In this document: positions 1 through 12,319 of the stretch, in pieces
How the letters are laid out: each line of letters opens with the position of its first letter
Numbering within the stretch: position 1 is the stretch's first letter
DNA from: Enoplolaimus lenunculus
Lineage: Eukaryota > Nematoda > Enoplea > Enoplida > Thoracostomopsidae
DNA: 64,000 nucleotides
Assembly (NCBI GenBank): GCA_030248215.1
Contig: JASANG010000259.1
Coordinates: forward strand, 272,928-336,927
Direction of reading: 5' to 3'
Program-made: the position numbers and the translations under genes
The notes under the pieces: generated by a model
The model's database searches: none
What the model was told of the DNA's origin: nothing
The model's input: the letters and a program-made list of their open reading frames with translations, nothing else

Positions 1-3000
1 GCGTTTGATTATGGCAATATTTTTGCCGATTTTAATTTTTGAATCTGCATTCACAATGGAAACACATTCAGTTGCGAAAGCGTTTGGACAAATCTTTCTA
101 CTCGCTGGACCAGGACTGATTGCGTCGACTGTGCTGATTGCGTCCGCGATGTGGATTTTAATGGTTGCAGTGCGTGGAATTGTCTGCTGGACGTTTTCAA
201 TTTGTCTTGTTTTTGGATCAATTTTAAGCGCAACTGATCCTGTAGCGGTTGTTGCGTTGTTGAGAGAATATGGTGCACCGCGTTCGCTTGTTACAATAAC
301 AGAAGGGGAATCGTTATTCAATGATGGGGCAGCGATAATTGCTTACGAAGCATTGTTGTTGTTTTCACAACGTGATTTGATGGGAATGAAAGGATGTAGC
401 GAGGCGAAAATATTACAGTCAACGGTTACTACCGAAGTAGGTCCCGGTGAGCAAGAAGCAAGTGAACAAATGAGCGGACAATATTTGTTGGTGACAATAT
501 GTCTTCAAGGCCTCGGTATATTTATTGCACCTCTTACTGGATTCGGTGCTGGAAAGCTAAGCGAACTTGCGTTACGGCATACTTACAACGATACCACCCG
601 TGAGAAAGGAATCATTTTAATCGCAGTCTACGGAACATTTTTCATCTGTGAACAAACTCATATTTCAGGCGTTCTTGCGTTGGTCTGTTTAGGGTTGTTT
701 CTTTCAGCAAAACGTCACTCAATCAGCCCTGAAGCAATTGATGATAATAGTCGATTTTGGGATTTTTTCTCGTTTTGGGCCAACACACTTGTGTTTATAC
801 TTGCCGGTCTTGTAATTGCAAAACCGATCGTTCAGTCGACACACGCGCACCGCAATTTGATGATGGAAACGTTTCATAGCGGCGGTAATCGATCCAGTAG
901 ACAGCGAGGAATTTTTGCTAATACGGGTGGTAGTTCAATTTTGGTCGATTATGTTTATATTATTGTTGTTTATGTTGTTGTTGTTGCATCACGGTTTGTT
1001 TCTGTTTTTCTATTTTATCCTATCCTACGACGGATTGGCTATGGTCTTCCGTGGGCGTACGCTTTGGTGGTCATTTGGGGTGGACTTCGTGGCGCTATTG
1101 GTTTGTTGCTTGCCCTTGAACTCGCCGAACAACCGTTTATTCGAGACCGGTTTGAGTATGAAATTGGCCAACGGGTTCTCTTATACGTGTGCGGTGTGGT
1201 GTTTTTAACGCTTGTTATCAATGCAACTACGTTTGCGCCAATGTTGCGATTTTTTAAGTAAGTCGAGGTATATGTATGATGTCCATACATTAGGGTTACA
1301 ACCGTAGTTCTGCCTTTGAACTTCGGCTTCGGTGTCGGGCAATAATTCCCCCAATATATTATTCCACACCGAGTGCCATATTGTTCCCCTTTGTAATTTT
1401 TTTCTTGCATTGGTTAGACCAGACGCGAAATACAAAATACAATATCTATAGTCGCATGGTTAATATTTACATGGACCAGAATCTAATGTCAACCAGCAAG
1501 GGTGTTATATATAAGTTTGTTGAAACAAGTGATGAGAACATTTTTCATATCTGGATATCCGAAGCATGGACGTATCCTGGATTTTCGTTTGGTGGGGAGC
1601 ACACAAATACTTTAAATATATAGTGTGTTTATCGTACAAAAACAATACACCACACACAACAACGAATGAGAAAACAAATTTTCATACATATACCATTGAA
1701 GCAATGTCGATTCAGAATACAAAAGCACAAACAGCTAATTTGGGGGAACGAAACGCACCGGAGATCATAGTTTTAATTTATTCAAAAATGAAATTTTTCC
1801 AAAACTAATGGGATGGGGCCATGATCCCCTTGCCTCCACCCCCTCCCCCCGGCTGCACCCTGATCCACAGTTACGTTTAGAATTTTCAAGTTTCAGAACG
1901 TTAGTTTTTGTTGCTCCAACTCGTACACTCGTAGCACTCAACGTAGTCAAGTGATACTGACATTTCAGAATGGATCGAGTCCCCGAATACAAAATCCGAT
2001 TGATGGCCAATGTTGTTGTTCATATGGACGAAGTGCGCGCAAACGTCATCCGTCATTTGAAACAAGATCGATTTTTGGCGGACGCTGATTGGGATTTTGT
2101 TGAACGGTTGACTACGATCCGTAATCCATACGCGTCTCAACAATTTCTGGTCGAATCCATATTGGAACGACTCAAAGAAGCAGCAGCATTGGCTCATTTT
2201 GACCACAACGACGACAATAACAACGCAACTGGTGGAGCTGTAAGTATCGTTGATCACAGTTTAACTCGAAATCGAGCTAAATCAGACGCAGCCCTGGTAT
2301 CAAGTATTATCAGTTCAACGACGGCACCTGCATCCCCAGCTTGCGCTATGGCTAATCGTGGGTCGTCAGAAAGTATTGCACCGCGTGAAGCCTCCGGGAG
2401 CGACGCAACAGACCGTGACACAACTCAAAACGAGTCGAAGAGACGTCCAACAATTTTGGCGAATACATATGAAGAAGGTCGATTGCGATTGTTACAATTG
2501 GAAAAAGTAAGCTATTGGCGACAATACGGAAGTGGACTAATGTCACAGCAAGCGATTTCAATGCTATCCAGTCGCGTTGAAGAATGCGCTGAACGACATG
2601 GATCGCAACTGGACGTTGCTGAGCTCACTACCGGAGCATGGAACGATGGATCGAAACTCAATGCGCTGTTACGGTTTGCAAATCAGTTCAATATTTTATC
2701 GCGTTCTTCTCAACCGACAACGGGTTCTGGATTAAGTAAACTCGGAAGTCGAGCTCAAATATCGCCAACGTTTGGACTGTGGACAAACGGAATCAATGGC
2801 GAAGCTACTAGCTATGGTATTAATGTCAAGACTCAAACAAAAGACAATCAACAAAATAGAATATCGTTTGCAACTTGTAACTCAATGCGGTGTATAGCAA
2901 CAACAGACGGAGCACTGAATGACGTTTCGATTAAATACAACCTACGAAGACGAGTCGTATCTATAGCAACAACAATTTTAGCTGAAATTGTTACACTGTC

Positions 3001-5371
3001 ACTTTGTATTGCTTGTTTGGGGCTAACAATTGCTGAACTGACCAAAGACGGCAACGCTGCTCAAAGAACCGGCCACCTCATAAGGTTTACTAAAGTAATC
3101 TTGTACGCCTTACTGCTGGCGCACATTCTGGTAAAAATGGTTTCGTGGGGGATTTGGTACTTTAAATATTTAGAAAACATTGTTGACTCCATATTTTCAG
3201 TGATTTATATTGTTTGTGTCATTAGCTATGTCATTAATTTGCATTCTAAAAATTCAACAGCATTTTATTGCATCGAATTTGCAGCTTCGATTCGAACTTT
3301 GATAAAGTCAGCGTTTTTGATTCTACGAATGATTCCTATCGGCATATCACTGATTAATGATCGAATAAGCGAACGGGCCGGGTTAGCTTATGACAGCATT
3401 AAAGGATTCATTGTTGGCGAAGAAGAAGCGTCCCGAAATATTGCGAAACTGATTGATCATCCAGAAATCGCGTCAGATCTTCGACGACATTGTCGTAAAC
3501 GGCGGCACGAAGCTTTGCAGCAATTGGCGGATCTTAGCGATAAACATCGCGGTGCCATGGTTTCTATTGCAACCAAACAAGCCGCTCGATGTACTCTGTT
3601 CTGTATCCGTGATTCTGTGGACGAACTTAAATCTACTGGGATTTTAGATGAATCTGAAGCGGCCCATTTAGCTGAAGTCGTGCATACATCGATTGTAAAC
3701 GTTGGTAGCGAAGTACCAACTTGGCTTCCAGCTCCAAGCCTCGTAAGGCAGCTGGCAAATTTGCCGTGGATTACACGTGGTCACGATGTATTACGCGCTG
3801 TCGAGCATAAACTATTACTGAATAAAATTGTTTCAATTGGAATATCACAAACGTATCCAGCCGGCGCTGTTATTCATTCAGATGGTCAAGCGTTTGAAGG
3901 AGTTCATATTTTGACATCAGGGATCGTTCGACTTGTCGCTACGAGTCAACCTAGAACTGGTTCACGGATTTCAACATTTGGCGATCAACATAAAACACGA
4001 CATGACGACACGCATCAGTTGTTCGCCGAATCTCAATCAAAGCTCGCGCACTCGTCAGAAGAATTAATTTATCCTGGTCGACAGTTTGGTGACATTGATT
4101 TGATTGTTGCGTTAAGTCTAAGCCAGAATAATAATTCTACAAATGTTGGCGGTCATAATGAAAAATCAAACCATTTTTCTGTTTGTTATCATACAGACAG
4201 TGCAGTCGCCGAAATCCAATGTAATACGATATTGTTGCGGCATAAAGACGTTTGCAATTTACTCAAAGACTATCCTCATATTGCAGCGCATTGGGCGTTG
4301 GAGTTTTGTGTTCGCCGCACGTTACCTTTGCTCATGAGTTTACTCGAGTTTACTGGATGGTCTGAACTGCAACTAAACACCCATCTTGAAATTGCGGAAT
4401 TGATCGATTTAACGCCTTTATCAGCGCCCTATCGTAAGCGACTTGATGGTGAAATAATTGTTTTGGTTCGTGGTTCAATCATCGCCCGTTGTCCAACATT
4501 GGATCCTCGAGTAGCCGAAGACAAAGAATTCACCTCATACCACGGAGACTCAACGGGAATTTTGCTTCCAACAGAAGCGTCAACATTTCTTCCTCCAAAC
4601 GCCGGTTTAAGCCCGCCGTCCTCGCCGGATCAACTGTTTTTATCCGCGTGGTTGTTTTCAATTCCACCACCGCATAATCGATTTAATTTTGCTTCAGCCC
4701 GGCCGTCTGTTGATTCGGTCACTTTTGTTGAACAGCTTAATGACAGCGAAAACGCCACTTGGACCGAACCCCAGAACGGCCAAAAGACGCAAACAGAATC
4801 GGTAGGTCAAAGATTCTTTGATCAAAATAACCGGAGTTTGAGGAACATTCTCGAAACCAGACCTGGAAGTAGTAGCGTCCGGCGTCGACATCCGCTGACA
4901 TCAACCGCTAGCGATCAAGTTGACTTTTCGGCTACTCGTGGCACCATTGATTTGTTGCAAAGCTTAAACCGAAGCCTTATTGTTACTGGCGCACGGGCGG
5001 AACAACAACTTACCGGAGCAGCGCAAACCGATCGAACTGGAAATCCACCTGATGACGGGAATAAACACAACAAAATCACCACCACCAACAACAACAACAA
5101 TAAAAATAAAAACGAACACAAAAAGTTGCAATATTCAAATCGTACAAAATCAATGTATTCTCAGTTTCTTCGTAGTCGTGGGTCACGAAAAAAATCACTG
5201 GATTTGTCCCCGCATTCAAACGTTAATTTTGAACCAGACGGTGCGTCAAATATGCCCTCAAATGACAACAATAAGAATTGTTCCCAAATTAAGCAATCTA
5301 CAACACTTGATACCAGCATTCTCGAAGAAAACAAAACAAATTTAACTCAAACGCAAAAGATAAGGCTGTAA
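1..5371 (+). CDS. Sperm-type Na+/H+ exchanger (SLC9C family), 3' part
   Basis: Two exons are visible: 1-1257 (open from the window edge, frame starting at base 2) and 1969-5371. The donor is GTAAGT at 1258 and the acceptor TTTCAG ends at 1968; the phase-2 junction forms a Lys codon before MDRVPEY. Exon one carries the antiporter core: FLPILIFESAF, SATDPVAVVALL (~226-260), GESLFND (~305-325) and GGLRGAIG (~1078-1100). Exon two begins with a cytosolic helix (RHLKQDRFLADADW), then a degenerate four-helix voltage-sensor-like block (~2940-3350, S4-like IRTLIKSAFLILR), a cyclic-nucleotide-binding-like fold (~3850-4270) and an Asn/Lys-rich tail ending at TAA 5369-5371. At least 1,552 residues are encoded, longer than the mammalian relative, and the N-terminus lies outside the window. 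Known sNHE proteins raise sperm pH in the flagellum; that role here is inferred from the family. Very few introns for this family. Confidence 0.9.
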
Positions 5372-5436
5372 CGACGCAACAATGACGATTAGAGCACAAA
5401 AAGTACTCATTTTTCTGTATACAACGCTCAAGCACC

Positions 5437-5583
5437 CAATCCATAAAAGTGGACCAATCAAATTTTTGCAATTCTCTCATCTGTACAATCCATAAAAATG
5501 GACCAATCAAATTTTTGCACTTCTTTCATCTGTACAATCCATAAAAATGAACCAATCAAATTTTTGCACTTCTTTCATCTGTA
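5437..5583. repeat. 49-bp tandem repeat, three copies
   Basis: Three units start at CAATCCATAAAA at 5437, 5486 and 5535, period 49 bases, nearly identical. They lie 65 bases after the stop of the exchanger gene and so may be in its 3' UTR. Confidence 0.85.
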
Positions 5584-6010
5584 CAAGTAAATAAGAAATA
5601 CCATACTGCTGTTATGCAAAAAACGCACGCTCCCGCTCCTGCACCCCTGAGTAATTGTGGTTCCTACGACGCTATTTCTCTATTAAAATCATGAATGTAG
5701 CTTCAACTTTGTGAAACGATGGTCGTATGCTGTAAAAATTTCATATGTGAAATGGTTTCTTTGTGTTCGCAACTTATAAAATACTTAAAATCCCGAACTA
5801 AAAATTGCAAATGGGGCTTTTGAGTTCTAAAATACACTTTTGTACAAACGACAGATAATAGTCATCATATTTGCGTTATTAAACGTTTTGCAGTGTTTAT
5901 AAGCTGTAAACTGTTCTAAACAGCGTTTAGTTCTACAGCTATGCCGCAAAGTATGTAAACGAAACAGTAACATACTTCAAGACAAGCATTTGCAATTATA
6001 CAAGCGCCGC

Positions 6011-6209
6011 GGCCAATGTAAAGAACAGGGGCGGAACAGAATTATAAGCATATTCCTAAGCCTAAGCTTAAGTCTAATCCTAAACCTAAGCGTAACAATG
6101 AGCGTATTGCCAAACCTAAGCCTAAGCCAAGAAAAAAATTAGTCTAACGCTTAAGCTTTACTCTATTGCAGTCCCAAAGAAAAACGTTCCGTCCCTGATC
6201 TTATGGGCC
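6011..6209. mobile_element. Family A MITE (TTAGGC-core), 8-bp TSD
   Basis: Starts GGCCAATGTAAAGAACAGG and ends with the inverted CCTGATCTTATGGGCC. A perfect 8-bp target duplication AGCGCCGC lies at 6003-6010 and 6210-6217, which points to a hAT-type transposase. The core is a run of degenerate CCTAAG units with an AAGCTT-rich arm. Best-bounded copy of the commonest repeat in the window. Confidence 0.85.
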
Positions 6210-6670
6210 AGCGCCGCGAGGAAACCGGGGCACGAGACGAAAACGACGCTATTAAATGTTACCAATTGTGCATCGTAACAAAATTAATTTTACCAAAACT
6301 CTCACAGTGGTTGACGGCGTCCGGCGGCGTGTAGCGGCATCTGGTAGCGCAAGGCAATCTAAGGTTGGAACATTTTTAAACTGGCAAAAATCAAAAGATA
6401 CCGAGCGATGGAAACAAAAAATGTATCGAACAATAAAATTATTGAAATCTATTCGCTGCCGGACAAATGTGTTTTGTTTGGATAAATGAATTTTGTCTTT
6501 TGAATTTTAAATAAATCCTGCTTCGATGCAATAACATCGTTCGGCTAAACAATTATGTATCGGACAAGTTTTACATGTTCGAAATGATGTATGTATGTTT
6601 TAAAGAAAATTTAGAAACATATCAATTAAAAGCAAGCGTTTGATGAAATTAAATAGGTTCCAGTTACCGG

Positions 6671-6830
6671 GTCCATGCAAAGATCAGGGCGTAACGTGTT
6701 GTATGACTAGAAAAGAGTAAGCTTAAGCTTTAGACTAATTTTTTGCTTGGCTTAGGCTTATGCTTATGCTTAGGCTTAGACTTAGGAATATGCTTATAAT
6801 TCGGTTCCGTCCCTGTTCTTTTCGTTGGCC
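6671..6830. mobile_element. Family A MITE, second copy
   Basis: GGTCCATGCAAAGATCAGGG at the left, inverted at the right as CCCTGTTCTTTTCGTTGGCC. Flanked by AGTTACCG on both sides (8-bp TSD). Opposite orientation to the copy at 6011 and only about 460 bp from it. Confidence 0.8.
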
Positions 6831-7506
6831 CAGTTACCGCATGATGCCGTCGCAAGGTTATGTGAACGATACATTGAGCCTAATTCAGAATTGGCCTGAA
6901 TTTTGTTTTGGTTTTGATACAAAACGAGAATTGTGAAAAGAATGCGTTCACTAACAAATTTTCCGAATTATTATATGTATTCGAAGCAAATCTTAATGCA
7001 AATTTCATAATTACAACTATTTCTTATATACTGCGTATATTTTCAACAAGCAAAATTTCTTGCAAAAAACGTTGGTTTTAACATCTTCCATAAAAACTTC
7101 TACCTTTTATACTGAATCTGTGAACCGTGTCGTTATTTTTGCTTGCAGCAGTTTCGCGATACAAGATTATAATTCTATTTTCATTTTTAGCAGAATGCTA
7201 ATTTCGTCAACTGATATACAACTGATATATCCGATCAATTCCAACAAATGTATGAACGTTTTTTCCATCAAGTGCCTGCCAGCCGGCAATTGTTTGCGCT
7301 CGGCACATGCAATGAAACTACCGTTTTGAACAGACAGTGTATATGACCATACTGTTTACAAAAAGTGATTTTTGTCGCGTTACTTGCGACACAAATTGAA
7401 GGACATTTAGGCCTTTTCGGCAACGGTGTGGCGGACAAATTCAAAATCCACGAACTGTGTGCGAACATCTCAAATTTTACAAATGATTTAAACAATGAGG
7501 GTGATT

Positions 7507-7690
7507 TTTAAAACTTGGCTGGAAATTCAAATTTTTGGCGGGAAAATTCAAATATTGGCGAGAACATTCAAATTTTGGTGGGCAGATTAAAATTTTGCCG
7601 GGAAAGTTCAAATATTGGCGGAACATTCAAATTTCGGCAAGGAATTTAAATTTTGGCGCGAAAATTTAAATTTTTGTGGCGAAATTTATA
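7507..7690. repeat. Degenerate minisatellite, ~20-24 bp unit
   Basis: About eight loosely repeated units of the form TTCAAATTTTGGCGGGAA, with substitutions and small length changes. Confidence 0.75.
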
Positions 7691-8167
7691 TTTTCAAGGA
7701 ATTATATATATTGCGATTGGAACGAATTGTAATTTTGGCCCATGTCAAGCGCAGTGATATACTCACGTAGAAACTTCGTACTGTCAGTCTCAGACATTGG
7801 ATTGCATATAAGCTTCGACTTTGACCTATGAATATGATTAGGCTTCAGTTATGCTTTACACTTTAGGTTTAGGCATAGGTTTTTATGCTTAGGCATAGGT
7901 TTTTAGGCTTAGGCTTAGTAGGCAGACTTAAATAGTTAACATGGCTGCGTTTTTTAGGTCATTCGCTAGAATTTTCATGCATTGTTGGCTTTGTAATGCA
8001 CCGCCCCGATTCGCTATAAATATATATATATGTCAATCGTTGTTGATGATATTACGGCAAACAATAAAAATCGAAATCATGAAACCTACACAAACGAAAA
8101 GGTTAATTGTCGTTTAGGGCAGAGTGCGCAGTTTCAACTATAAAGTGCCGCATATAACAGAATATAA

Positions 8168-8192
8168 TTGTTGTTGTTGTTGTTGTTGTTGT
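8168..8192. repeat. (TTG)n microsatellite
   Basis: Eight uninterrupted TTG units. A separate (ATT)n run lies at 8486-8511. Confidence 0.9.
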
Positions 8193-9123
8193 GTTTTTGG
8201 TTTTAGTCTAAATTAAAGTAATTACTTAGCTAATGATGCATTTGATGAATGCAAGCTCGTTAAAAGTTTTTAGCTTTCGCAATTCTCGGTGTCATCGTCG
8301 TCGTTTCGCCACAACCAACGCACTTCTGTGAAGTTTGAATTATAATGGTTCATTACCCTTGTAATAATGTCGTGTGCATCGTTTAATTGCTTGACAACCA
8401 TTGTTTGTTTATAATCATTTTACAAGTCGAGTTTATATTTAAAATTGGTCTTCCGTATATCAGGACAGCTCAAGTTCGTCAACTCATTATTATTATTATT
8501 ATTATTATTAAATACGCCGCAATGTTTTCAAATTTTAAATGACTAAAATTATTGGTGATTTGCAAAAAAATAAAATTAATGTCACTACAATGACTGTGGC
8601 ATTTACTTATACTTTGTTGGGTTATAAATTTGTATGTTTATTTATAATCTTCGTTCACCAAAATGAAAATTCGAATTACACCAAATAAGTTCAGAATTAT
8701 GTTCAGTTGCCTAAATACTCAACTTTCTGACTCGACATCGGCAAGAACGTCACCTGATATAAATCTCTGTAATAAATTTTGCGCACATATTGTGGTTTTG
8801 ATCAATGTTAATTATTGAAGCCAGCTCGCTAAGCCAAAATCTAAACCTAAGCCTAAACAAAAGCCTAATGCAACGCCAGAACCTAAGCTCACCGTCTATA
8901 AACTTGGGCAGTTTCTCAATGTATCGCTGAGCATACCCATATAATCATTACTCACAGTTTTTAGGATAATTTGTATTTTTATTTTCTTTAAGATGACCAC
9001 CAAGTTAGTAGTTTTTGGTGTTTCCTATTCAGTAATAATTAGATAAGTCTATCAGAATTAGCGACATATCTGAAACGAGACAGTATTGTTCAATTTTCAT
9101 CAAATGTTGAAGTAGGATCACTA

Positions 9124-9359
9124 CACTGTAAATTCCAATGAGTTGAATAATCAACTCAGCTAGCGAGTTAGTTATTTCTGAGTTAATAACAATAGCGTTA
9201 TCTCACTCTAAGTTGAGTTGATACTTTTTTCTGAGTGAGTTGATCAGTTAACTCAGATTGAGCTAAATCGACTCCCAATTGTGAGTTCTGATAGTCCTAA
9301 CTCAGCCTCAGTAATTCAACACACTCTGAATTAAAATCAACTCTCTGGAAGTTACAGTG
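9124..9359. mobile_element. CACTGTAAA foldback MITE, copy 1
   Basis: Begins CACTGTAAATTCCAATGAG and ends with inverted TTACAGTG; flanked by TA on both sides. The interior is built of GAGTTGA/TCAACTC words in both orientations, so the whole element is a loose palindrome. Sister copies lie at 32984 and 55498, and a related element at 34040. Confidence 0.8.
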
Positions 9360-9594
9360 TATGTTTGAATTGAAATTTGTTTCAATTAAATTAGTCAAGT
9401 TCAACAACGGGATTGGTTTGATTTATATAACCTTATCCAGTTTAAATTTAGAAAACAATCTGCATTTTTAACTAAAATATGACTGCGATCAATTTTCATT
9501 TTTAAAAATTTAAAACTTTGGATTTTAAGTGTTGTTGTTTATTGTGAAAGGATTTAACAGACAATTCGGCTGCGCACACAGAAAGCGTTGTTTG

Positions 9595-9952
9595 CAGGGT
9601 GTAACCAGATATCCGTTTCCGATAAGATTGGGTGTATATACACTTCCGTTCTCGTTATAGAAATAACGAATACTCTGTTATTTTAACGTTCAAAATTAGT
9701 TATAAATCACGTATATATCGCAATATATCATTACGGATAAGGTGCAATTGTTCGAAACGAAATAAAAATTACGAAATTCATCCGAAATCCACAATTTTAT
9801 CTTTAAAATTTTACAAAGCCCGGTCAATACATGTAAGCCTCAATTGTGTAAACAGAACAAAACATATTTGAAACATTTATACTTCAATATCTGTTTTTCG
9901 TTTCCGTTGATCACTATCCGTTTCCGTTTTTTTACTATTCGTTTACACCGTG
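9595..9952. mobile_element. Family E hAT-like MITE (CAGGGTGTAAC ends)
   Basis: Left end CAGGGTGTAACCAGATATCC, right end inverted as ATTCGTTTACACCGTG, with flanking 8-mers GTTGTTTG and ACTGTTTG (6 of 8 equal). Interior has repeated TCCGTTTCCGTT words. Decayed pieces of the same family occur near 14570, 25775, 26345, 27245 and 51000, and a longer copy at 49892. Confidence 0.75.
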
Positions 9953-11780
9953 ACTGTTTGTATCTTACTTTCAGAGACGAATCAAAATTGTTGCCTTGGC
10001 TCACAGTTTAAACAGATTTTCAGCCCTTAATTTATGCAAACATTTCATATATACGGGACGAACGAAAAACATTGTTTTATGTTGAATAAATCGTCTCTAC
10101 TTTAAAAACGCCGTATTTCGCATGACAATAAACTGTTTCAGTTTGAACTGCATGTTTCAGCAACTAATAATTGATTTTGCTTGAGTCCCCGAAATAATTT
10201 TACATATTTTGTAGTCACATGATTGCAAAATGACACACCCGGTGAATTCATAAACTTCTGACAAGGATTCGCGTTAATAATAAAGCTAAAATAGCGATAG
10301 TGAACGAACCGAATAAGGCAGAAGCAGTTTTTAAGTACCTTAATTTAAAATTTGGGTTCCGTGGCTTGTCTTGGGGGGCGCTCGGCAGCTTGACGTCACG
10401 TTTACATTCGTTATTACAATACAAACATTAATTTGTAAATCATTCACAAGCTTGAATACGGCTGTGTTAACTTGAAACAACATTAAAATCTCATCATGCG
10501 TTGTGTTTGAACGGTATATTTAAAAAATGAAAATATAGAATATTTTGAGTTTTACCAAAAAAAAACATCACCGAACACATAATTTCAAACGATAATTTAA
10601 CATTTTTGAAGATTTATTAAACTGATGTTTCAATACAAATATCATTTTGCGAACAGAAATTCAACTATTTACAACTGTTTCAAAAATAAAAATATCAAAT
10701 TCAGTGCACCATGAATGATAGGCTTGGGACATCATAATGTTTTAGGCAGCATAGAATATGAAGAAGCGAACCGTTATCTGTTGTTTAGCACAATTTAAAA
10801 ATACCAGCCGAATCGGGCAGGAACACCGAAACTTACTGTTCCCCAAGCTGCCGCACCCATAAGCTACATGGTGTGGTTTAAAGGCTGTGTTATAAATATT
10901 AGTTGGTTTAAAAAGTCGGAAAAACATTTTTTTACAATAATAATTGCTGTACACGTTCAGTCAGCCGAAATTAAATTGAAATTGTATACAAAGTTCGAAC
11001 TCCGGTATTCAATCGATTTCGCGTGTTGCAACGCTCATTGTAGTTAAAAATATTTTAACTGACGTTTAAAAGCATCAGACGAACTGCGGTCGCTTTTTGT
11101 GCGGCATTCTGTTAAAATTTAAACTATTAAAACCTTCATTTTTTAAATATTCACATTTAAAATGACTTGTTTGCGTAGGCAACTTTGTTAAACGGGATGC
11201 ATTAGAAAACAGCTGCGGCACAAACATTCGGCAGAATCAATTTTGAATCTCGCAAATGTAATATTTTATGGCACACACATGCCGACAGATGTTGGCTCTT
11301 GTACATTTCCCCCTGCCATCCACATTTAAAGTTAATATGGTTTAGGCTTGAGCTCAAGCTTAGGCTAAGTTAAAATATTTCTGAACAGGCTTAGGCTTCG
11401 GCTCAGGTATGCCAGCTTTTCTTATACCTTAGCCTAAAGCTAAGCAACCTGAGCGTCCACAGGGAAAAGTGTACAACGGTTAGGATTTTTGTTTCATTAT
11501 TTAACAGTTTAACATTTGCATAGGATAAAATCCCCCAAACTACTGAAATACTGGGCTAAAGATCCCAACACTATAGTGTAACAATCTGAATCCTTTAACC
11601 GGATTCTCAAATGTATGCAGTAGCTCCTATTACCAGTTAGCGATAACTCATGTATCCGTACAATTAGTAAATGCAGAGTTTTGAAATTTGAAAAATTTAA
11701 TAAGTTCAATCTTTCCATGTTTACACTGCTAAACTTCAGCTGCGCGTCTGTGACGTAATTGTTTGAGGCCCTTTTAGTAA

Positions 11781-12026
11781 AGCCCTATTCACACGTGCAA
11801 GTTTTTGCCGCAAGAACTTGCACATGCAACTTGCATGTGCAAGTTTGTGCTGACAAACCAGCTTTGAAGTTCTTGCAGCTGCAAATTATTCACTGGAATT
11901 TTGCTATTTAAATCAATCTGCGCCTGTGAATGCTGTTGCAAATCGCTTGAAGTTGTTGCACTTGCAGTTCGCGTAAGTTGCAGTTGCGAGTTCTCGCTGC
12001 AAAAACTTGCACGCGTGAATGGGGCA
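11781..12026. mobile_element. PIF/Harbinger-like MITE with TAA target site
   Basis: The TIRs AGCCCTATTCACACGTGCAA and its inverted partner TTGCACGCGTGAATGGGGCA bound 246 bp; TAA flanks both sides (11778-11780, 12027-12029). A 3-bp TWA duplication is typical of PIF/Harbinger. The interior repeats CTTGCA/TGCAAG words. Confidence 0.75.
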
Positions 12027-12137
12027 TAACTGGCAATTGGTGTTTTAATACTCATGGATACAGACTTTTTAAATATAGACGCAAAACGTAAGCACAGTAA
12101 AGCAAAAGTGACCATTACACTGAGTTATAATTCGAGC

Positions 12138-12319
12138 GGCTTATGTTATATACTTTAAGGGGTGTCCAGATTTTTGGTAGGTCTATGATAGAGTAGGTTT
12201 AGATTATAGATTACATTTTTTGCTTAGGCTTAGACTTAGGCTTAGGAACACATTTTTGCAACGCTTAGGTTAAAGAATACGCTTAATCTACTGTTACGCC
12301 ACTAAAATTAACATTGGTC
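12138..12319. mobile_element. Family B MITE (TTAGGC-core)
   Basis: Left arm GGCTTATGTTATATACTTTA, then GGGGTGTCCAGATTTTTGG, a core of TTAGGC-like units, and a right arm ACGCCACTAAAATTAACATT. Nearly the same sequence recurs at 63467-63653. Confidence 0.75.

Noticed and set aside
10388-10398. CRE-like TGACGTCA
   Set aside because: A single 8-mer far from any recognised promoter; expected by chance in 64 kb.
11789-12115. 108-codon minus-strand open frame
   Set aside because: Lies almost entirely within the PIF/Harbinger-like MITE; repeats of CTTGCA words explain the openness.
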